A DNA stretch of 33,170 nt from Pseudanabaena cinerea FACHB-1277 (GTDB lineage Bacteria; Cyanobacteriota; Cyanobacteriia; Pseudanabaenales; Pseudanabaenaceae), in NCBI RefSeq assembly GCF_014696345.1, contig NZ_JACJPY010000050.1, forward strand, positions 1 to 33,170, written 5' to 3'. The position numbers and the translations under genes were made by a program. Within the stretch, counting starts at the first letter, position 1. Every line of letters starts with the position of its first letter. Shown here piece by piece: positions 16,098 through 24,813 of the stretch. The notes under the pieces were generated by a model. That model saw only the letters and a list, made by a program, of their open reading frames with translations, was not told the origin of the DNA and ran no database searches.

Positions 16098-19000
16098 ATG
16101 CCAGACTACGCTAAGAAAACTGCACATACCCTCGATGACTTGCAGAAAAAGTTGCAGCGAGAGCAGGCTGTAAGTCGATTGGCTCACCAGATTCGCTCCT
16201 CATTAAGTCTGCAAACGATCCTTGATACTGCCGTTGAGCAGATTCAGCAAATCATCGGCGGCGATCGCGTCAATATTTGGAAATTTGAACCCGACTACTC
16301 CAGCGTAGTGGTGGCAGAGTCAACCTGCCTACCGCGATCGCTAATGGGCAAAAAGGTCTTCGATCATTGTTTTCAGTCAAACTTTACCGAAATCTATCGT
16401 GAGGACTATATTCGGATTGTCCCTGACATTGACATCACCGAGATGACAGAGTGCCACCGTGAGTTTTTGCGAGAGCAACAAATCCGCGCCAAGGTGCTGC
16501 TGCCGCTTTTCTGTCGGGGGCAGTTGTGGGGCTTGCTAAATGTCGTGGAAAGTCAAACAACGCGGGACTGGCAGGAGGATGAAATTGATCTATTGCGTTG
16601 CGTGATGACGCAGTTGGAGATCGCCATTCAACAGGCTTCAACCCACGAGCAGTTGCAAGCAGAATTGCGAGAGCGTCTTCAAGTGGAGGCTCAACTGCGG
16701 CAAAGTAACCAACGTTTGCAGGATGCCCAACGGATTGCTCACCTTGGTAATTGGGAACTAGATCTTCAGCACAATACGCTCTATTGGTCAGAGGAGATTT
16801 TTCACATATTTGAAGTCGATCCACAGCAATTTAGCCCATCTTGTGAAGCCTTTCTGAGTTTTATCCATCCCGACGATCTAGATGCTGCTAAATCTGCCTA
16901 TAGGCAACATCTGCGCGATCGCCAGCCCTATAGTCTAGTGCATCGCATCCCCATGGCAGATGGTCGCATTAAGTATGTGTGCGAGAAATGTGAGAGCGCA
17001 TTTAGTGCTGACGGCAAGCCTCTGTTTTCGTGGGGTACTACTCAAGATATTACGCAGCAGCGAGAGATGGAAATGCGACGCGATCGCGCCGAAGCTTCTC
17101 TGCGTCAAGTGATTGAAGGGACTGCTGCTGTAACAGGTGAAGCCTTTTTTCCTGCTCTAGTACGTCATGTTTCTGAAGCCTTGGGAGTGCGCTATGTTTC
17201 GGTTGACCAAGCAATGCCCAATGGGTTTCAGGTCTTGTCATTTTTTGCAAATGGGGAATTTCGCTTCCCTAAGTTTGTGGCTTACGATGCAGTGCCATGT
17301 TGCTACCAATCGCTCCAAGATGGAAGTTTTTGCCAACCTGCGGGTATGCAAGCAATCTATCCCGACAATGCCCTGTTTAATGAATTGCAGGTAGAAAGTT
17401 ATCTGGGGGTAAGGCTACAAAATGCCGCAGGTGAACCCATTGGTATTCTCTATATTCTCCATGATGCCCCTTTAGCTGATCCTGACTGGAGCCAAAAACT
17501 GCTCACGATTTTTGCAGCGCGGGCGGGGGCAGAGCTAGAACGACTGCTCACTGCTCAAGCCCTAGAGGCTCTAAATACTGAGTTAGAGGAGCGCGTAAGC
17601 CAACGTACTGCGGCTTTAGTCGAACGGGAAGCTCGATATCGAGGTTTATTAGAGGGGGCGGCCGATGCCATTTTGATAGCCGATCTTCAGGGCAATATTC
17701 TAGAGGCTAACCAGAGAGCCGAATTGTTGTTGGGCTATCCCCTAGCAGAACTGACCACCCTACATTTTACACAACTGCATCCTGCGACAGAGCTAGACAG
17801 AATCAAGGTAAACTTTGCCGAAATAGTACAGAAACAACACGCTCAGATCTTGGATGTAATCTGCCATCGACGCGATGGCAGCACTGTACCCGTGGACATT
17901 ACGGCTAGTGTCATTAACATTAACGGGGAAATCATGGTGCAGGGGATTTTTCGGGATATCACCGATCGCAGACAGACAGAACTAGCCCTAAGAGAAAGCG
18001 AAACTCGATTTCGGCGAGTGTTTGATTCCAATGTGGTGGGGATGATGTTTACCGACTTTAACGGGGTGATCTATGATGCCAACGATCGCTTTCTAGACAT
18101 TATTGGCTATAGCCGCGCCGACCTAGCAGCAAACCGTATCAATTGGGCTGAAATCACCCCTCCCGAATATGTGGAATCGGATTGTCAGGCGATCGCATAT
18201 TTGCAGAAACATGGAGAAATTGCCCCTTGGGAAAAGGAATACTTACGTCCAGATGGTAGTCGAGTATCGGTTCTGCTTGGTGTTGCCATGCTGCTCTCTA
18301 AGGTTGATGGGCGCTGTGTTTGTGTGGTAATAGATATCAGCGATCGTAAGGCAGCCGAAGCCAAGTTGCAGCGCACCAACGCCGAGTTAGAACGTGCCAC
18401 CCGTCTAAAAGATGAGTTTCTTGCCACCATGAGCCACGAACTCCGCACGCCTCTTAATGCCATTTTAGGTATGACAGAAGGCTTGCAAGAGGGAATCTTT
18501 GGCAACATCAACGAGAGACAACTCAACGCCCTCAGTACTGTGGAAAACAGCGCCTCTCACCTGCTCACTCTCATAAACGATATCCTAGATGTCTCCAAAA
18601 TTCAATCTGGGAAAATCAATTTAGACTATAGCCAAGTTTCCATAGAACATTTATGCTCCTCTAGCATTGCTTTCGTCAAGCAACAGGCTTTTAGCAAACG
18701 CATTCAACTAATAACGAAAATCTCTCCTCATCTGCCTGATATCTTAATCGATGAAATCCGCATGAGACAAGTCTTACTGAACTTGCTCACCAATGCCGTG
18801 AAATTCACCCTAGAAGGTGGAACCGTTACCCTCACTGCTGCATTATTACCTCCAGAGTCACCTGATTCCCAAATCAGCTATCTGCATATTGCCGTTACAG
18901 ATACTGGCATTGGCATTACACCTGAAAATATGACAAAACTATTTCAGCCCTTTGTGCAGATAGATAGCGCCCTCAATCGCAAATATGCGGGTACTGGCTT

Positions 19001-19565
19001 GGGACTAGCCCTAGTTAAGCAGATTGTGGAACTGCACGGCGGTCGGGTTGGGCTAACTAGTGAACTAGAAGTGGGAAGTTGTTTTACAGTCGATCTTCCC
19101 TACCAGATTCAGGTTGCTCCCGATGCGTATTCCGCAAGTTTGGCGATCGCCATCGAACCTGACCATAGCCCTGTTAATGCACCTTCCCTTAACCGATCGC
19201 CTTTAGTTTTGCTGGCAGAAGACAATCTCGCTAATGTTGTAACTATATCCAGTTATTTGGAAGCGAAGGGATATCGTCTATTGTTTGCTGATAATGGACA
19301 GGAAGCCGTTGCCCTTGCGATCGCCAACCATCCAGATGTGATTTTGATGGATGTACAGATGCCCAATGTTGATGGTTTGGAAGCGATGCGGCAAATTCGG
19401 CAACAGGAAAGTCTGCGGCATATTCCCATCATCGCCTTAACTGCCCTAGCCATGAAGAGCGATCGCGATCTCTGTTTGGCGGCTGGGGCTAATCACTATC
19501 TCAGTAAACCCGTTAAGCTCAAGCAACTGGACATTTTGATAAAAAATATTCTCGCTCAGCCATGA
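16098..19565 (+). CDS. Hybrid sensor histidine kinase (GAF-PAS-GAF-PAS-PAS-HisKA-HATPase-REC)
   Basis: A 1,155-residue soluble kinase. Order: GAF about 23-180 (phytochrome-type GAF core with DRVNIWKFEPD, then RAKVLLPLF); PAS/PAC about 205-330; a divergent GAF about 335-495; PAS about 510-625; PAS about 630-750; HisKA with His780 in MSHELRTPLN; HATPase with NLLTNAVKFT, DTGIGI and GTGLGLALVKQ; receiver about 1035-1155 with Asp1085 (VILMDVQMP) and Lys of LSKPVK. No membrane segment, so the input is cytoplasmic. The first GAF lacks an obvious bilin Cys in the canonical place. The signal is unknown. No response regulator gene is adjacent; the phosphate probably goes through the internal receiver to an Hpt protein. 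Confidence 0.93.
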   Translation: MPDYAKKTAHTLDDLQKKLQREQAVSRLAHQIRSSLSLQTILDTAVEQIQQIIGGDRVNIWKFEPDYSSVVVAESTCLPRSLMGKKVFDHCFQSNFTEIYREDYIRIVPDIDITEMTECHREFLREQQIRAKVLLPLFCRGQLWGLLNVVESQTTRDWQEDEIDLLRCVMTQLEIAIQQASTHEQLQAELRERLQVEAQLRQSNQRLQDAQRIAHLGNWELDLQHNTLYWSEEIFHIFEVDPQQFSPSCEAFLSFIHPDDLDAAKSAYRQHLRDRQPYSLVHRIPMADGRIKYVCEKCESAFSADGKPLFSWGTTQDITQQREMEMRRDRAEASLRQVIEGTAAVTGEAFFPALVRHVSEALGVRYVSVDQAMPNGFQVLSFFANGEFRFPKFVAYDAVPCCYQSLQDGSFCQPAGMQAIYPDNALFNELQVESYLGVRLQNAAGEPIGILYILHDAPLADPDWSQKLLTIFAARAGAELERLLTAQALEALNTELEERVSQRTAALVEREARYRGLLEGAADAILIADLQGNILEANQRAELLLGYPLAELTTLHFTQLHPATELDRIKVNFAEIVQKQHAQILDVICHRRDGSTVPVDITASVININGEIMVQGIFRDITDRRQTELALRESETRFRRVFDSNVVGMMFTDFNGVIYDANDRFLDIIGYSRADLAANRINWAEITPPEYVESDCQAIAYLQKHGEIAPWEKEYLRPDGSRVSVLLGVAMLLSKVDGRCVCVVIDISDRKAAEAKLQRTNAELERATRLKDEFLATMSHELRTPLNAILGMTEGLQEGIFGNINERQLNALSTVENSASHLLTLINDILDVSKIQSGKINLDYSQVSIEHLCSSSIAFVKQQAFSKRIQLITKISPHLPDILIDEIRMRQVLLNLLTNAVKFTLEGGTVTLTAALLPPESPDSQISYLHIAVTDTGIGITPENMTKLFQPFVQIDSALNRKYAGTGLGLALVKQIVELHGGRVGLTSELEVGSCFTVDLPYQIQVAPDAYSASLAIAIEPDHSPVNAPSLNRSPLVLLAEDNLANVVTISSYLEAKGYRLLFADNGQEAVALAIANHPDVILMDVQMPNVDGLEAMRQIRQQESLRHIPIIALTALAMKSDRDLCLAAGANHYLSKPVKLKQLDILIKNILAQP

Positions 19566-19620
19566 GAGGGTAAGCTGATTGCCTGACAAATCTTAACCAT
19601 AAACGGGCAAGATGAGCGTT

Positions 19621-19661
19621 CCACAAGGATTCTGCCTTTGTGGGTCAGACATCTTGTCTGA
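19621..19661. repeat. Double palindrome of cyanobacterial intergenic type
   Basis: CCACAAGG/CCTTTGTGG (19621-19643, one bulge) and TCAGACA/TGTCTGA (19645-19661, 3-nt loop) form two consecutive hairpins after the kinase gene. It resembles the dispersed CCACAAG...GCAGGCATCTTGCCTGC elements I recall from other cyanobacteria. It could end kinase transcription, although no U-run follows. Confidence 0.65.
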
Positions 19662-19734
19662 CAAGGCTTGCAAGCACGCTTTAATTTGACGCTAAAGTAT
19701 ATAAAATATAACCGTTGTCCTTTGGTTACACCCC

Positions 19735-20301
19735 ATGATTGCCACCCTGCAACGCCAACACAGCCTTGATGAATATCGGGCGATCGCCGATATCTCTGAA
19801 GAAAAATGTGAATACCACGATGGAGAAATTATTAAAATGGCAGGCGGAACCATTAACCATAGCCGTATTGGTCGTAATATCCTTAACCTCTTGGATAATA
19901 AATTGCGAGATACCGAATTTGAAGTGATTAACAGCGATTTACGGCTGTGGATTCCAGAATATCGGCGGGGGGTATATCCTGATGCGATGGTTTTTGCCAA
20001 GCCTGTGCAGCTTAATGGCGATCGCCAAGACGAGGTTCTCAATCCTCTTTTAATTGTGGAAGTGCTATCAACCTCAACGGAAGAATTCGATCGCACTGAT
20101 AAATTTAGAATGTATCGTTCTATTCCTAGCTTTTGTGAATATCTATTGATCCGTCAAAATAAGGTGCTTGTGGAACGTTTTAGCAAGCAAGAGCAAGGTT
20201 GGTTATACAGCGATTTTGATGGGTTAGATCAAGCAATTAATCTCGAATCCTTGCAGATTCAATTAGCGATCGCAGAAATTTATCGTAGTATTAATTTCTG
20301 A
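19735..20301 (+). CDS. Uma2 family PD-(D/E)XK protein
   Basis: A 188-residue Uma2 (DUF820) protein, a nuclease-fold family greatly expanded in cyanobacteria. Seen: EYHDGEIIKMAGGTINHSRIGRNI, YPDAMVFAK (catalytic Asp), LIVEVLSTSTEEFDRTDKFRMYR (Glu and the Lys/Tyr helix) and EYLLIRQNKVLVERF. The restriction-like core is complete, but physiological roles remain unclear. Single gene, 34 bp before the aspartase gene on the same strand, so possibly co-transcribed by chance. Confidence 0.9.
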   Translation: MIATLQRQHSLDEYRAIADISEEKCEYHDGEIIKMAGGTINHSRIGRNILNLLDNKLRDTEFEVINSDLRLWIPEYRRGVYPDAMVFAKPVQLNGDRQDEVLNPLLIVEVLSTSTEEFDRTDKFRMYRSIPSFCEYLLIRQNKVLVERFSKQEQGWLYSDFDGLDQAINLESLQIQLAIAEIYRSINF

Positions 20302-20335
20302 TAACAGCCACGCACAAAATTCGCATACAAAATTT

Positions 20336-21724
20336 ATGACCAGAACCGAACGCGACTCCATGGGCGAAATGTCCTTGCCCGACGATGTTTATTACGGGAT
20401 TCAGACTGTAAGGGCGATCGCCAACTTTCAAATCAGTGGACTCAAACCCCTTGCGACCTTTGTGGATGCGGGGTTGCTGATCAAAAAGGCAACGGCATTG
20501 GTCAATGCGGAGCTTGGCTGTATCCCAGTCGGCATGGGCATGGCGATCGCGGCGGCGGCGGATGAAATTTTAGATGGCAATCTGCGCGATCAATTTGTGG
20601 TGGATGTCTATCAGGCGGGGGCTGGCACATCGCACCATATGAATATCAATGAGGTACTCGCTAATCGCGCCCTCGAAATTTTGGGCGATATTAAGGGCAA
20701 CTATGCCAACGTCAACCCTAACGATCATGTGAACTATGGACAGTCAACCAACGATGTGATCCCCACTGCCATTAGAATTGGCGCATTATTAGCACTAGAT
20801 AAAACCCTGTTGCCAGCATTGGCAAGCCTTGACGAACAGCTACGCATCAAGGCGATCGCCTTTGCCCCTATCGTCAAATCGGGGCGCACCCACTTACAGG
20901 ATGCAGTCCCCGTGCGTCTTGGTGATGAATTTCAAGCCTATGCCCAGATCATCAGCGATCACATTAAACGCATCAGTCTTGCCTCTGAAGACCTCAAAGT
21001 GCTGGGACTTGGTGGCAGTGCCTCTGGTACGGGTTTAAATACCCATCCTCAATATTGCGATCGCGTGGCAGAGAAACTTAGCGAAATCACAGGCTTTGCC
21101 TTAAAACCTGCTCCAAACCTGATGGCAGCGATGCAGAGCATGGCTCCCTTTGTGAATGTATCAGGGGCAATCCGCAACCTCGCCCTAGATACCTGCAAAA
21201 TTGCCAATGACCTGCGCCTGATGGATTCAGGACCAAAAACAGGCTTGCGGGAAATCATGTTGCCGCCTGTGCAACCAGGGTCATCGATTATGCCTGGCAA
21301 ATATAATCCTGTGATTGCGGAAATGATCAACATGGTTTGCTATCAGGTAATCGGCTATGACAGTGCGATCGCCTTTGCTGCCCAAGCAGGACAATTGGAA
21401 TTAAATGTGATGATGCCGCTCATTGCCTATGACTTGATCCAAAGTATTGAGATTTTAGGCAGAGCGATCGCCACCTTAGCATCCAAATGTATTCAGGGCA
21501 TCGTTGCTGTCGAAGATCGTTGTCTTGCCTATGCTGAAGGCAGTCTCTCCCTAGTCACTGCATTGAATACCCACATCGGCTATCTCCATGCGGCAGATGT
21601 GGCGAAGGAATCCCTAGCCACTGGGAAATCATTGCGTCAAGTGGTCTTAGATAAGGGGCTAATGGATGCAGAGAAGCTAGCGGAAATTCTCGACTTAGAA
21701 CAGATGAGCCGCCCCAATGGTTAA
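20336..21724 (+). CDS. aspA: Aspartate ammonia-lyase
   Basis: Member of the aspartase/fumarase superfamily, 462 residues; aspartase makes fumarate and ammonia from aspartate. Seen: RDSMGEMSLPDDVYYGIQTVRA, GAGTSHHMNINEVLANRA, NPNDHVNYGQSTNDVIPTA, VKSGRTHLQDAVPVRLG and the SS loop GSSIMPGKYNPVIAEM with the catalytic Ser. YYGIQT and the NYGQSTND wording favour aspartase over class II fumarase, but fumarase activity cannot be excluded from sequence alone. Confidence 0.88.
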   Translation: MTRTERDSMGEMSLPDDVYYGIQTVRAIANFQISGLKPLATFVDAGLLIKKATALVNAELGCIPVGMGMAIAAAADEILDGNLRDQFVVDVYQAGAGTSHHMNINEVLANRALEILGDIKGNYANVNPNDHVNYGQSTNDVIPTAIRIGALLALDKTLLPALASLDEQLRIKAIAFAPIVKSGRTHLQDAVPVRLGDEFQAYAQIISDHIKRISLASEDLKVLGLGGSASGTGLNTHPQYCDRVAEKLSEITGFALKPAPNLMAAMQSMAPFVNVSGAIRNLALDTCKIANDLRLMDSGPKTGLREIMLPPVQPGSSIMPGKYNPVIAEMINMVCYQVIGYDSAIAFAAQAGQLELNVMMPLIAYDLIQSIEILGRAIATLASKCIQGIVAVEDRCLAYAEGSLSLVTALNTHIGYLHAADVAKESLATGKSLRQVVLDKGLMDAEKLAEILDLEQMSRPNG

Positions 21725-21883
21725 TATTGCGGGTTTTCGTTGAATATAGCCCCCAAAAAGTTAAGGGCGATTTTATGAATTGCCCCTACCTTTTCTAACA
21801 CATTCATTAGTGAATAGCAATGTAGCTAATCGTTTTGTTTGATTTGTCCTAATGCAAGTGGCTACAACAATAAGTCTTATACC

Positions 21884-21948
21884 GAACACAGAGATGGCTA
21901 TGTCATTGCTGTGTTCCAAAACCCACAATGGGTTTGGTTTTCAACCCA
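21884..21948. repeat. Nested and mutually exclusive hairpins
   Basis: GAACACAG (21884-21891) pairs with CTGTGTTC (21909-21916). AAACCCA (21919-21925) pairs with TGGGTTT (21929-21935). TGGGTT (21929-21934) can instead pair with AACCCA (21943-21948). It may be a dispersed palindromic element or a structured leader. Confidence 0.6.
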
Positions 21949-22322
21949 TAAAGGTGTAGTCACACTTTTGCGGTTTGGTATTAATGGTTTTGGCGGATAG
22001 ACAAAAGTTAAGTTTAATGTGTGATTTTGACTCAGGGGTAGAAATAAAATAATATAGAAATTAAGAAATATCTATTTAGTCCTTCCCTTTACAGCTTTTA
22101 ACCAAAGCAATTATGTAGCATTTAGGAATTCAATTCGTAGCTTATTAGCATGAATCGAACAAAAATTACTGCCAATTTGCGTAAATAGAGGTAAAGAGCA
22201 TCTCACTTAAGCGCAGCCTTAATTCGGCATAGAGACAATGAGTTTTAGACTCTTAGCTCTATCAGATGTTCTTAATTGAGAGGCTCTCGGTAAATGTGAG
22301 GGTCATCTGCACTCATTTGGGC

Positions 22323-22327
22323 GGAGG
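22323..22327 (+). promoter_or_regulatory. Ribosome binding site that fixes the PatA-like start
   Basis: GGAGG ends at 22327, so the GTG at 22327 overlaps it and cannot be the start. The next in-frame GTG at 22336 is 8 nt away and is preferred. Confidence 0.7.
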
Positions 22328-22335
22328 TGAAACCA

Positions 22336-23601
22336 GTGCAAGGCAAATTTCACAACCAACAACTGCTAGCTCTGTTAAAAAAACTAGAGAGCGTAGCTTT
22401 TTCAGGAACTGTAAACCTTGACTTAGAAATCAAGGATCAGAATTTATCGAAATGTATTCTGGCTTGGCGCAATGGCTCACTGATGTATGCAGTGCCATGT
22501 CTGCCCGATATCCATGCAATTATTGACTTTCTTGAACATAAATTGCATCGTCAATGGATTGCACCAGCCGTTGTCTTCGCTTCGCGGCAGCTTAAAGACG
22601 AACATTCAACCCAAGAATTAATAGAACGTTTGATCGCCATGGAACTTTTCACATGGGGGGAGATTGAAGCAGTTTTCTATGCTCAAACGATTGTGCGTTT
22701 GGAACAGATTTGGGAATGTGGAGGCAGTTTTCAAATTGAAAAGAATGTCAATCTGGAACTACGGAGTGCATGGAAAGTTGGCGATTTATTATTAGAACTA
22801 GCTCACCGTAAAGATCGTTGGGCAGCGATTAAGCCAGTGATCCCTTCGCTCAAACTAATTCCCATGATTGCTACGGCAACAGAATCATCACCTATGCCCC
22901 ACAGCGTCAAAAAGCACTTGGTGGAATGGGTGGATGGCAAGCGATCGCTCTGTGACATTTCCCAAGGTTTAGACAAAGATCCTTTGCAAATCGCTCAGTT
23001 TTATGCAAAGTGGTCAAAGGAAAAATGGGTTAATTTCATTTCCGAAGAAACCAACGCCATGCCATTAATTTTGGCGATCGATGATAGTGCCGTTGTCCAG
23101 CAAATGATTCAACGCACGCTCTCTTCTTTTTGTCGGGTTGCAGTGGCAAGCAATGCCGTTGATGGACTAAGCGTGATGTATCACCAACCTGTAAAGTTGC
23201 TGTTGCTAGATGTGATGATGCCTGAAATCGATGGCTTAGAAGTTTGTCGTACCATTCGCCGTATGCCGCAATTTAGCAATTTGCCAATCATTATGTTGAC
23301 GGGTAAAGATGGCTTCTTTGACAAAATGAAGGGTAAAATGGCTGGCTCCAATGAGTACATTACCAAGCCCTTTGAAGCCTCAAGCCTCAAGCAGTTGGTG
23401 CGCCAATACTTAAATTTGCCGATGCCGATGACAGATTCCAATGCAGAAGCCATATCAGAAACCAAAACTCAAGCAAGATCACCAGCCAGATCAGCAGGAC
23501 AGACCGTAGATCAGCTTCTAGGCAATAGGGCAACTGCTTGTAAGCCTAAAGATACTTCCGATGATCAAATGGCAACCAGCATTCAGTATCAATGTAGTTA
23601 G
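22336..23601 (+). CDS. PatA/PixG-like response regulator (DUF4388/PATAN + receiver)
   Basis: A 421-residue protein from GTG 22336. The N-terminal PATAN/DUF4388-type region (about 1-230) opens with FHNQQLLALLKKLESVAFSGTVNL and contains the ILAWRNGSLMYA element. The receiver (about 235-360) has IDDSA, the phospho-acceptor Asp292 in LLLLDVMMPEIDG and Lys of ITKPFE. The last 60 residues are low complexity. In Synechocystis the same type (PixG) heads the pix phototaxis operon and others control pilus motility. It is the first gene of this cluster and is the likely output regulator, not DNA-binding by sequence. Confidence 0.9.
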   Translation: MQGKFHNQQLLALLKKLESVAFSGTVNLDLEIKDQNLSKCILAWRNGSLMYAVPCLPDIHAIIDFLEHKLHRQWIAPAVVFASRQLKDEHSTQELIERLIAMELFTWGEIEAVFYAQTIVRLEQIWECGGSFQIEKNVNLELRSAWKVGDLLLELAHRKDRWAAIKPVIPSLKLIPMIATATESSPMPHSVKKHLVEWVDGKRSLCDISQGLDKDPLQIAQFYAKWSKEKWVNFISEETNAMPLILAIDDSAVVQQMIQRTLSSFCRVAVASNAVDGLSVMYHQPVKLLLLDVMMPEIDGLEVCRTIRRMPQFSNLPIIMLTGKDGFFDKMKGKMAGSNEYITKPFEASSLKQLVRQYLNLPMPMTDSNAEAISETKTQARSPARSAGQTVDQLLGNRATACKPKDTSDDQMATSIQYQCS

Positions 23602-23619
23602 TGGGGCGGTAGAGCGATT

Positions 23620-24753
23620 ATGTTATCTCAAGAACTTATCCCCAAATATTATGTAATCTTTTCACTGCATGGCTTGATCTATGGCATTGATGCGATCGCT
23701 GTAAAAGAGATCTTCTCCTTACCAGAACTAGCGATCGCCATTGATGCACCCAAAGATATCATTGGTTTGCTAAATTTGCGGGGGCATTTAGTTCCAGTAA
23801 TGGATCTCAATCATCGTTTTGGTTATCCATTCCAAGAATATCAGGTGAGTGATTCCGTAATTGCCCTCGAACAGGATGGGGAAATGCTGGGGATCGTGGT
23901 TAATCAAGTGCGGGAGGTGGTAGCGATCGCCCCTGATGCAATAGAAACCACAATTTATACACGCCATCCTTCTAAGCTAATTAGCAGTGTGGCAAAGCTG
24001 CAATCAGAGACGATCGCCTTATTAAAAACTGCATCTTTGTTTGATTGTGTGGAAATTGTCGATGGGGCGATTACTACCAAAGAAATCACCGAGCTTCATC
24101 ATGATTCCCATTTTGAGGATCATCATAATGATTACCGTAATGATCACTATGAGCATCATGCCGATCATTACGGTGAACACCATTGGATCGAGAAACAAGG
24201 CAACTTTTTTGATACCTTCTGTCCCCATATCACTGAGCGAGAGCGGCTGACTTTTCATACCCGTGCAGAACAATTGATGCAAGCTTCCCAGCGCAATGAC
24301 TTTATGGGTTTGCGTCCCCTCGCCGTAGTCGGTTTGGGCGATGAATACTTTGGTTTAGATTTGGAAGTCGTCCGCGAATTTACGGAATTTCACAAAGTCA
24401 CACCAATTCCCTGCTGTCCCGACCATGTGGTCGGCAATATCAATTTGCGGGGCGAAATCGTAACGCTGATTGATATTCGCCGCGCTCTGCATATGCAGAT
24501 CGATGAACACCATCCCACTTCTAAAGCGATCGTTGTCCATATAGACGATCTGATCATGGGCATTCCTGTGGAGAAGGTATTTGATGTGCTGTATTTGCAA
24601 AAGAGCGACATCAAGCCCAATCCCATGGCAACCAGTGAAGGCGATCGCGACTATTTACAGGGGACAGTTCTGTATCAAGAAAAAATGATGGGAATTTTGA
24701 ACCTTGCCAAAATTTTTGCAGAAGGGAATCTTTCGGTAAACGAAGAAGTTTAG
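23620..24753 (+). CDS. cheW: Double CheW-domain coupling protein with His-rich linker
   Basis: A 377-residue scaffold linking receptor to CheA. CheW domain 1 is about residues 8-150 (YYVIFSLHGLIYGIDAIAVKEIF, IIGLLNLRGHLVPVMDL). CheW domain 2 is about 225-370 (PLAVVGLGDEYFGLDLEVVREF, VVGNINLRGEIVTLIDIR, VVHIDDLIMGIPVEKVFDVL). Between them, residues 160-188 hold 11 His in 29 positions with Asp/Glu/Tyr between, a possible metal-binding or pH-sensitive linker. Ordinary CheW proteins have one domain of about 150 residues. Gene position is PatA-like then cheW then receptor, as in pix operons. Confidence 0.92.
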   Translation: MLSQELIPKYYVIFSLHGLIYGIDAIAVKEIFSLPELAIAIDAPKDIIGLLNLRGHLVPVMDLNHRFGYPFQEYQVSDSVIALEQDGEMLGIVVNQVREVVAIAPDAIETTIYTRHPSKLISSVAKLQSETIALLKTASLFDCVEIVDGAITTKEITELHHDSHFEDHHNDYRNDHYEHHADHYGEHHWIEKQGNFFDTFCPHITERERLTFHTRAEQLMQASQRNDFMGLRPLAVVGLGDEYFGLDLEVVREFTEFHKVTPIPCCPDHVVGNINLRGEIVTLIDIRRALHMQIDEHHPTSKAIVVHIDDLIMGIPVEKVFDVLYLQKSDIKPNPMATSEGDRDYLQGTVLYQEKMMGILNLAKIFAEGNLSVNEEV

Positions 24754-24757
24754 CCAA

Positions 24758-24799
24758 TCACCAATCACCAATCACCAATCACCAATCACCAATCACCAA
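24758..24799 (+). repeat. Six tandem TCACCAA heptamers before the chemoreceptor gene
   Basis: Six exact copies follow the cheW stop almost at once and end 14 bp before the receptor ATG. Same unit, same copy number and same orientation relative to the downstream gene as before groEL. AGGA at 24802-24805 is the only Shine-Dalgarno candidate for the receptor. Confidence 0.95.
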
Positions 24800-24813
24800 T
24801 TAGGACTAAAACT

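Larger units (their letters stand above)
21725..22335. other. 611-bp non-coding region before the chemosensory cluster
   Basis: No gene, tRNA or ORF worth reporting. On the left, GGGCGATT (21765-21772) and AATTGCCC (21778-21785) make a weak terminator-like stem after aspA. In the middle are several hairpins (21884-21948). On the right is a long AT-rich leader before the PatA-like gene, with a GGAGG at 22323-22327. It probably contains the cluster promoter. Confidence 0.6.

Noticed and set aside
21725-22335. tRNA or other structural RNA gene
   Set aside because: No cloverleaf or conserved GTTCGAATC-type arm was seen; only short hairpins.
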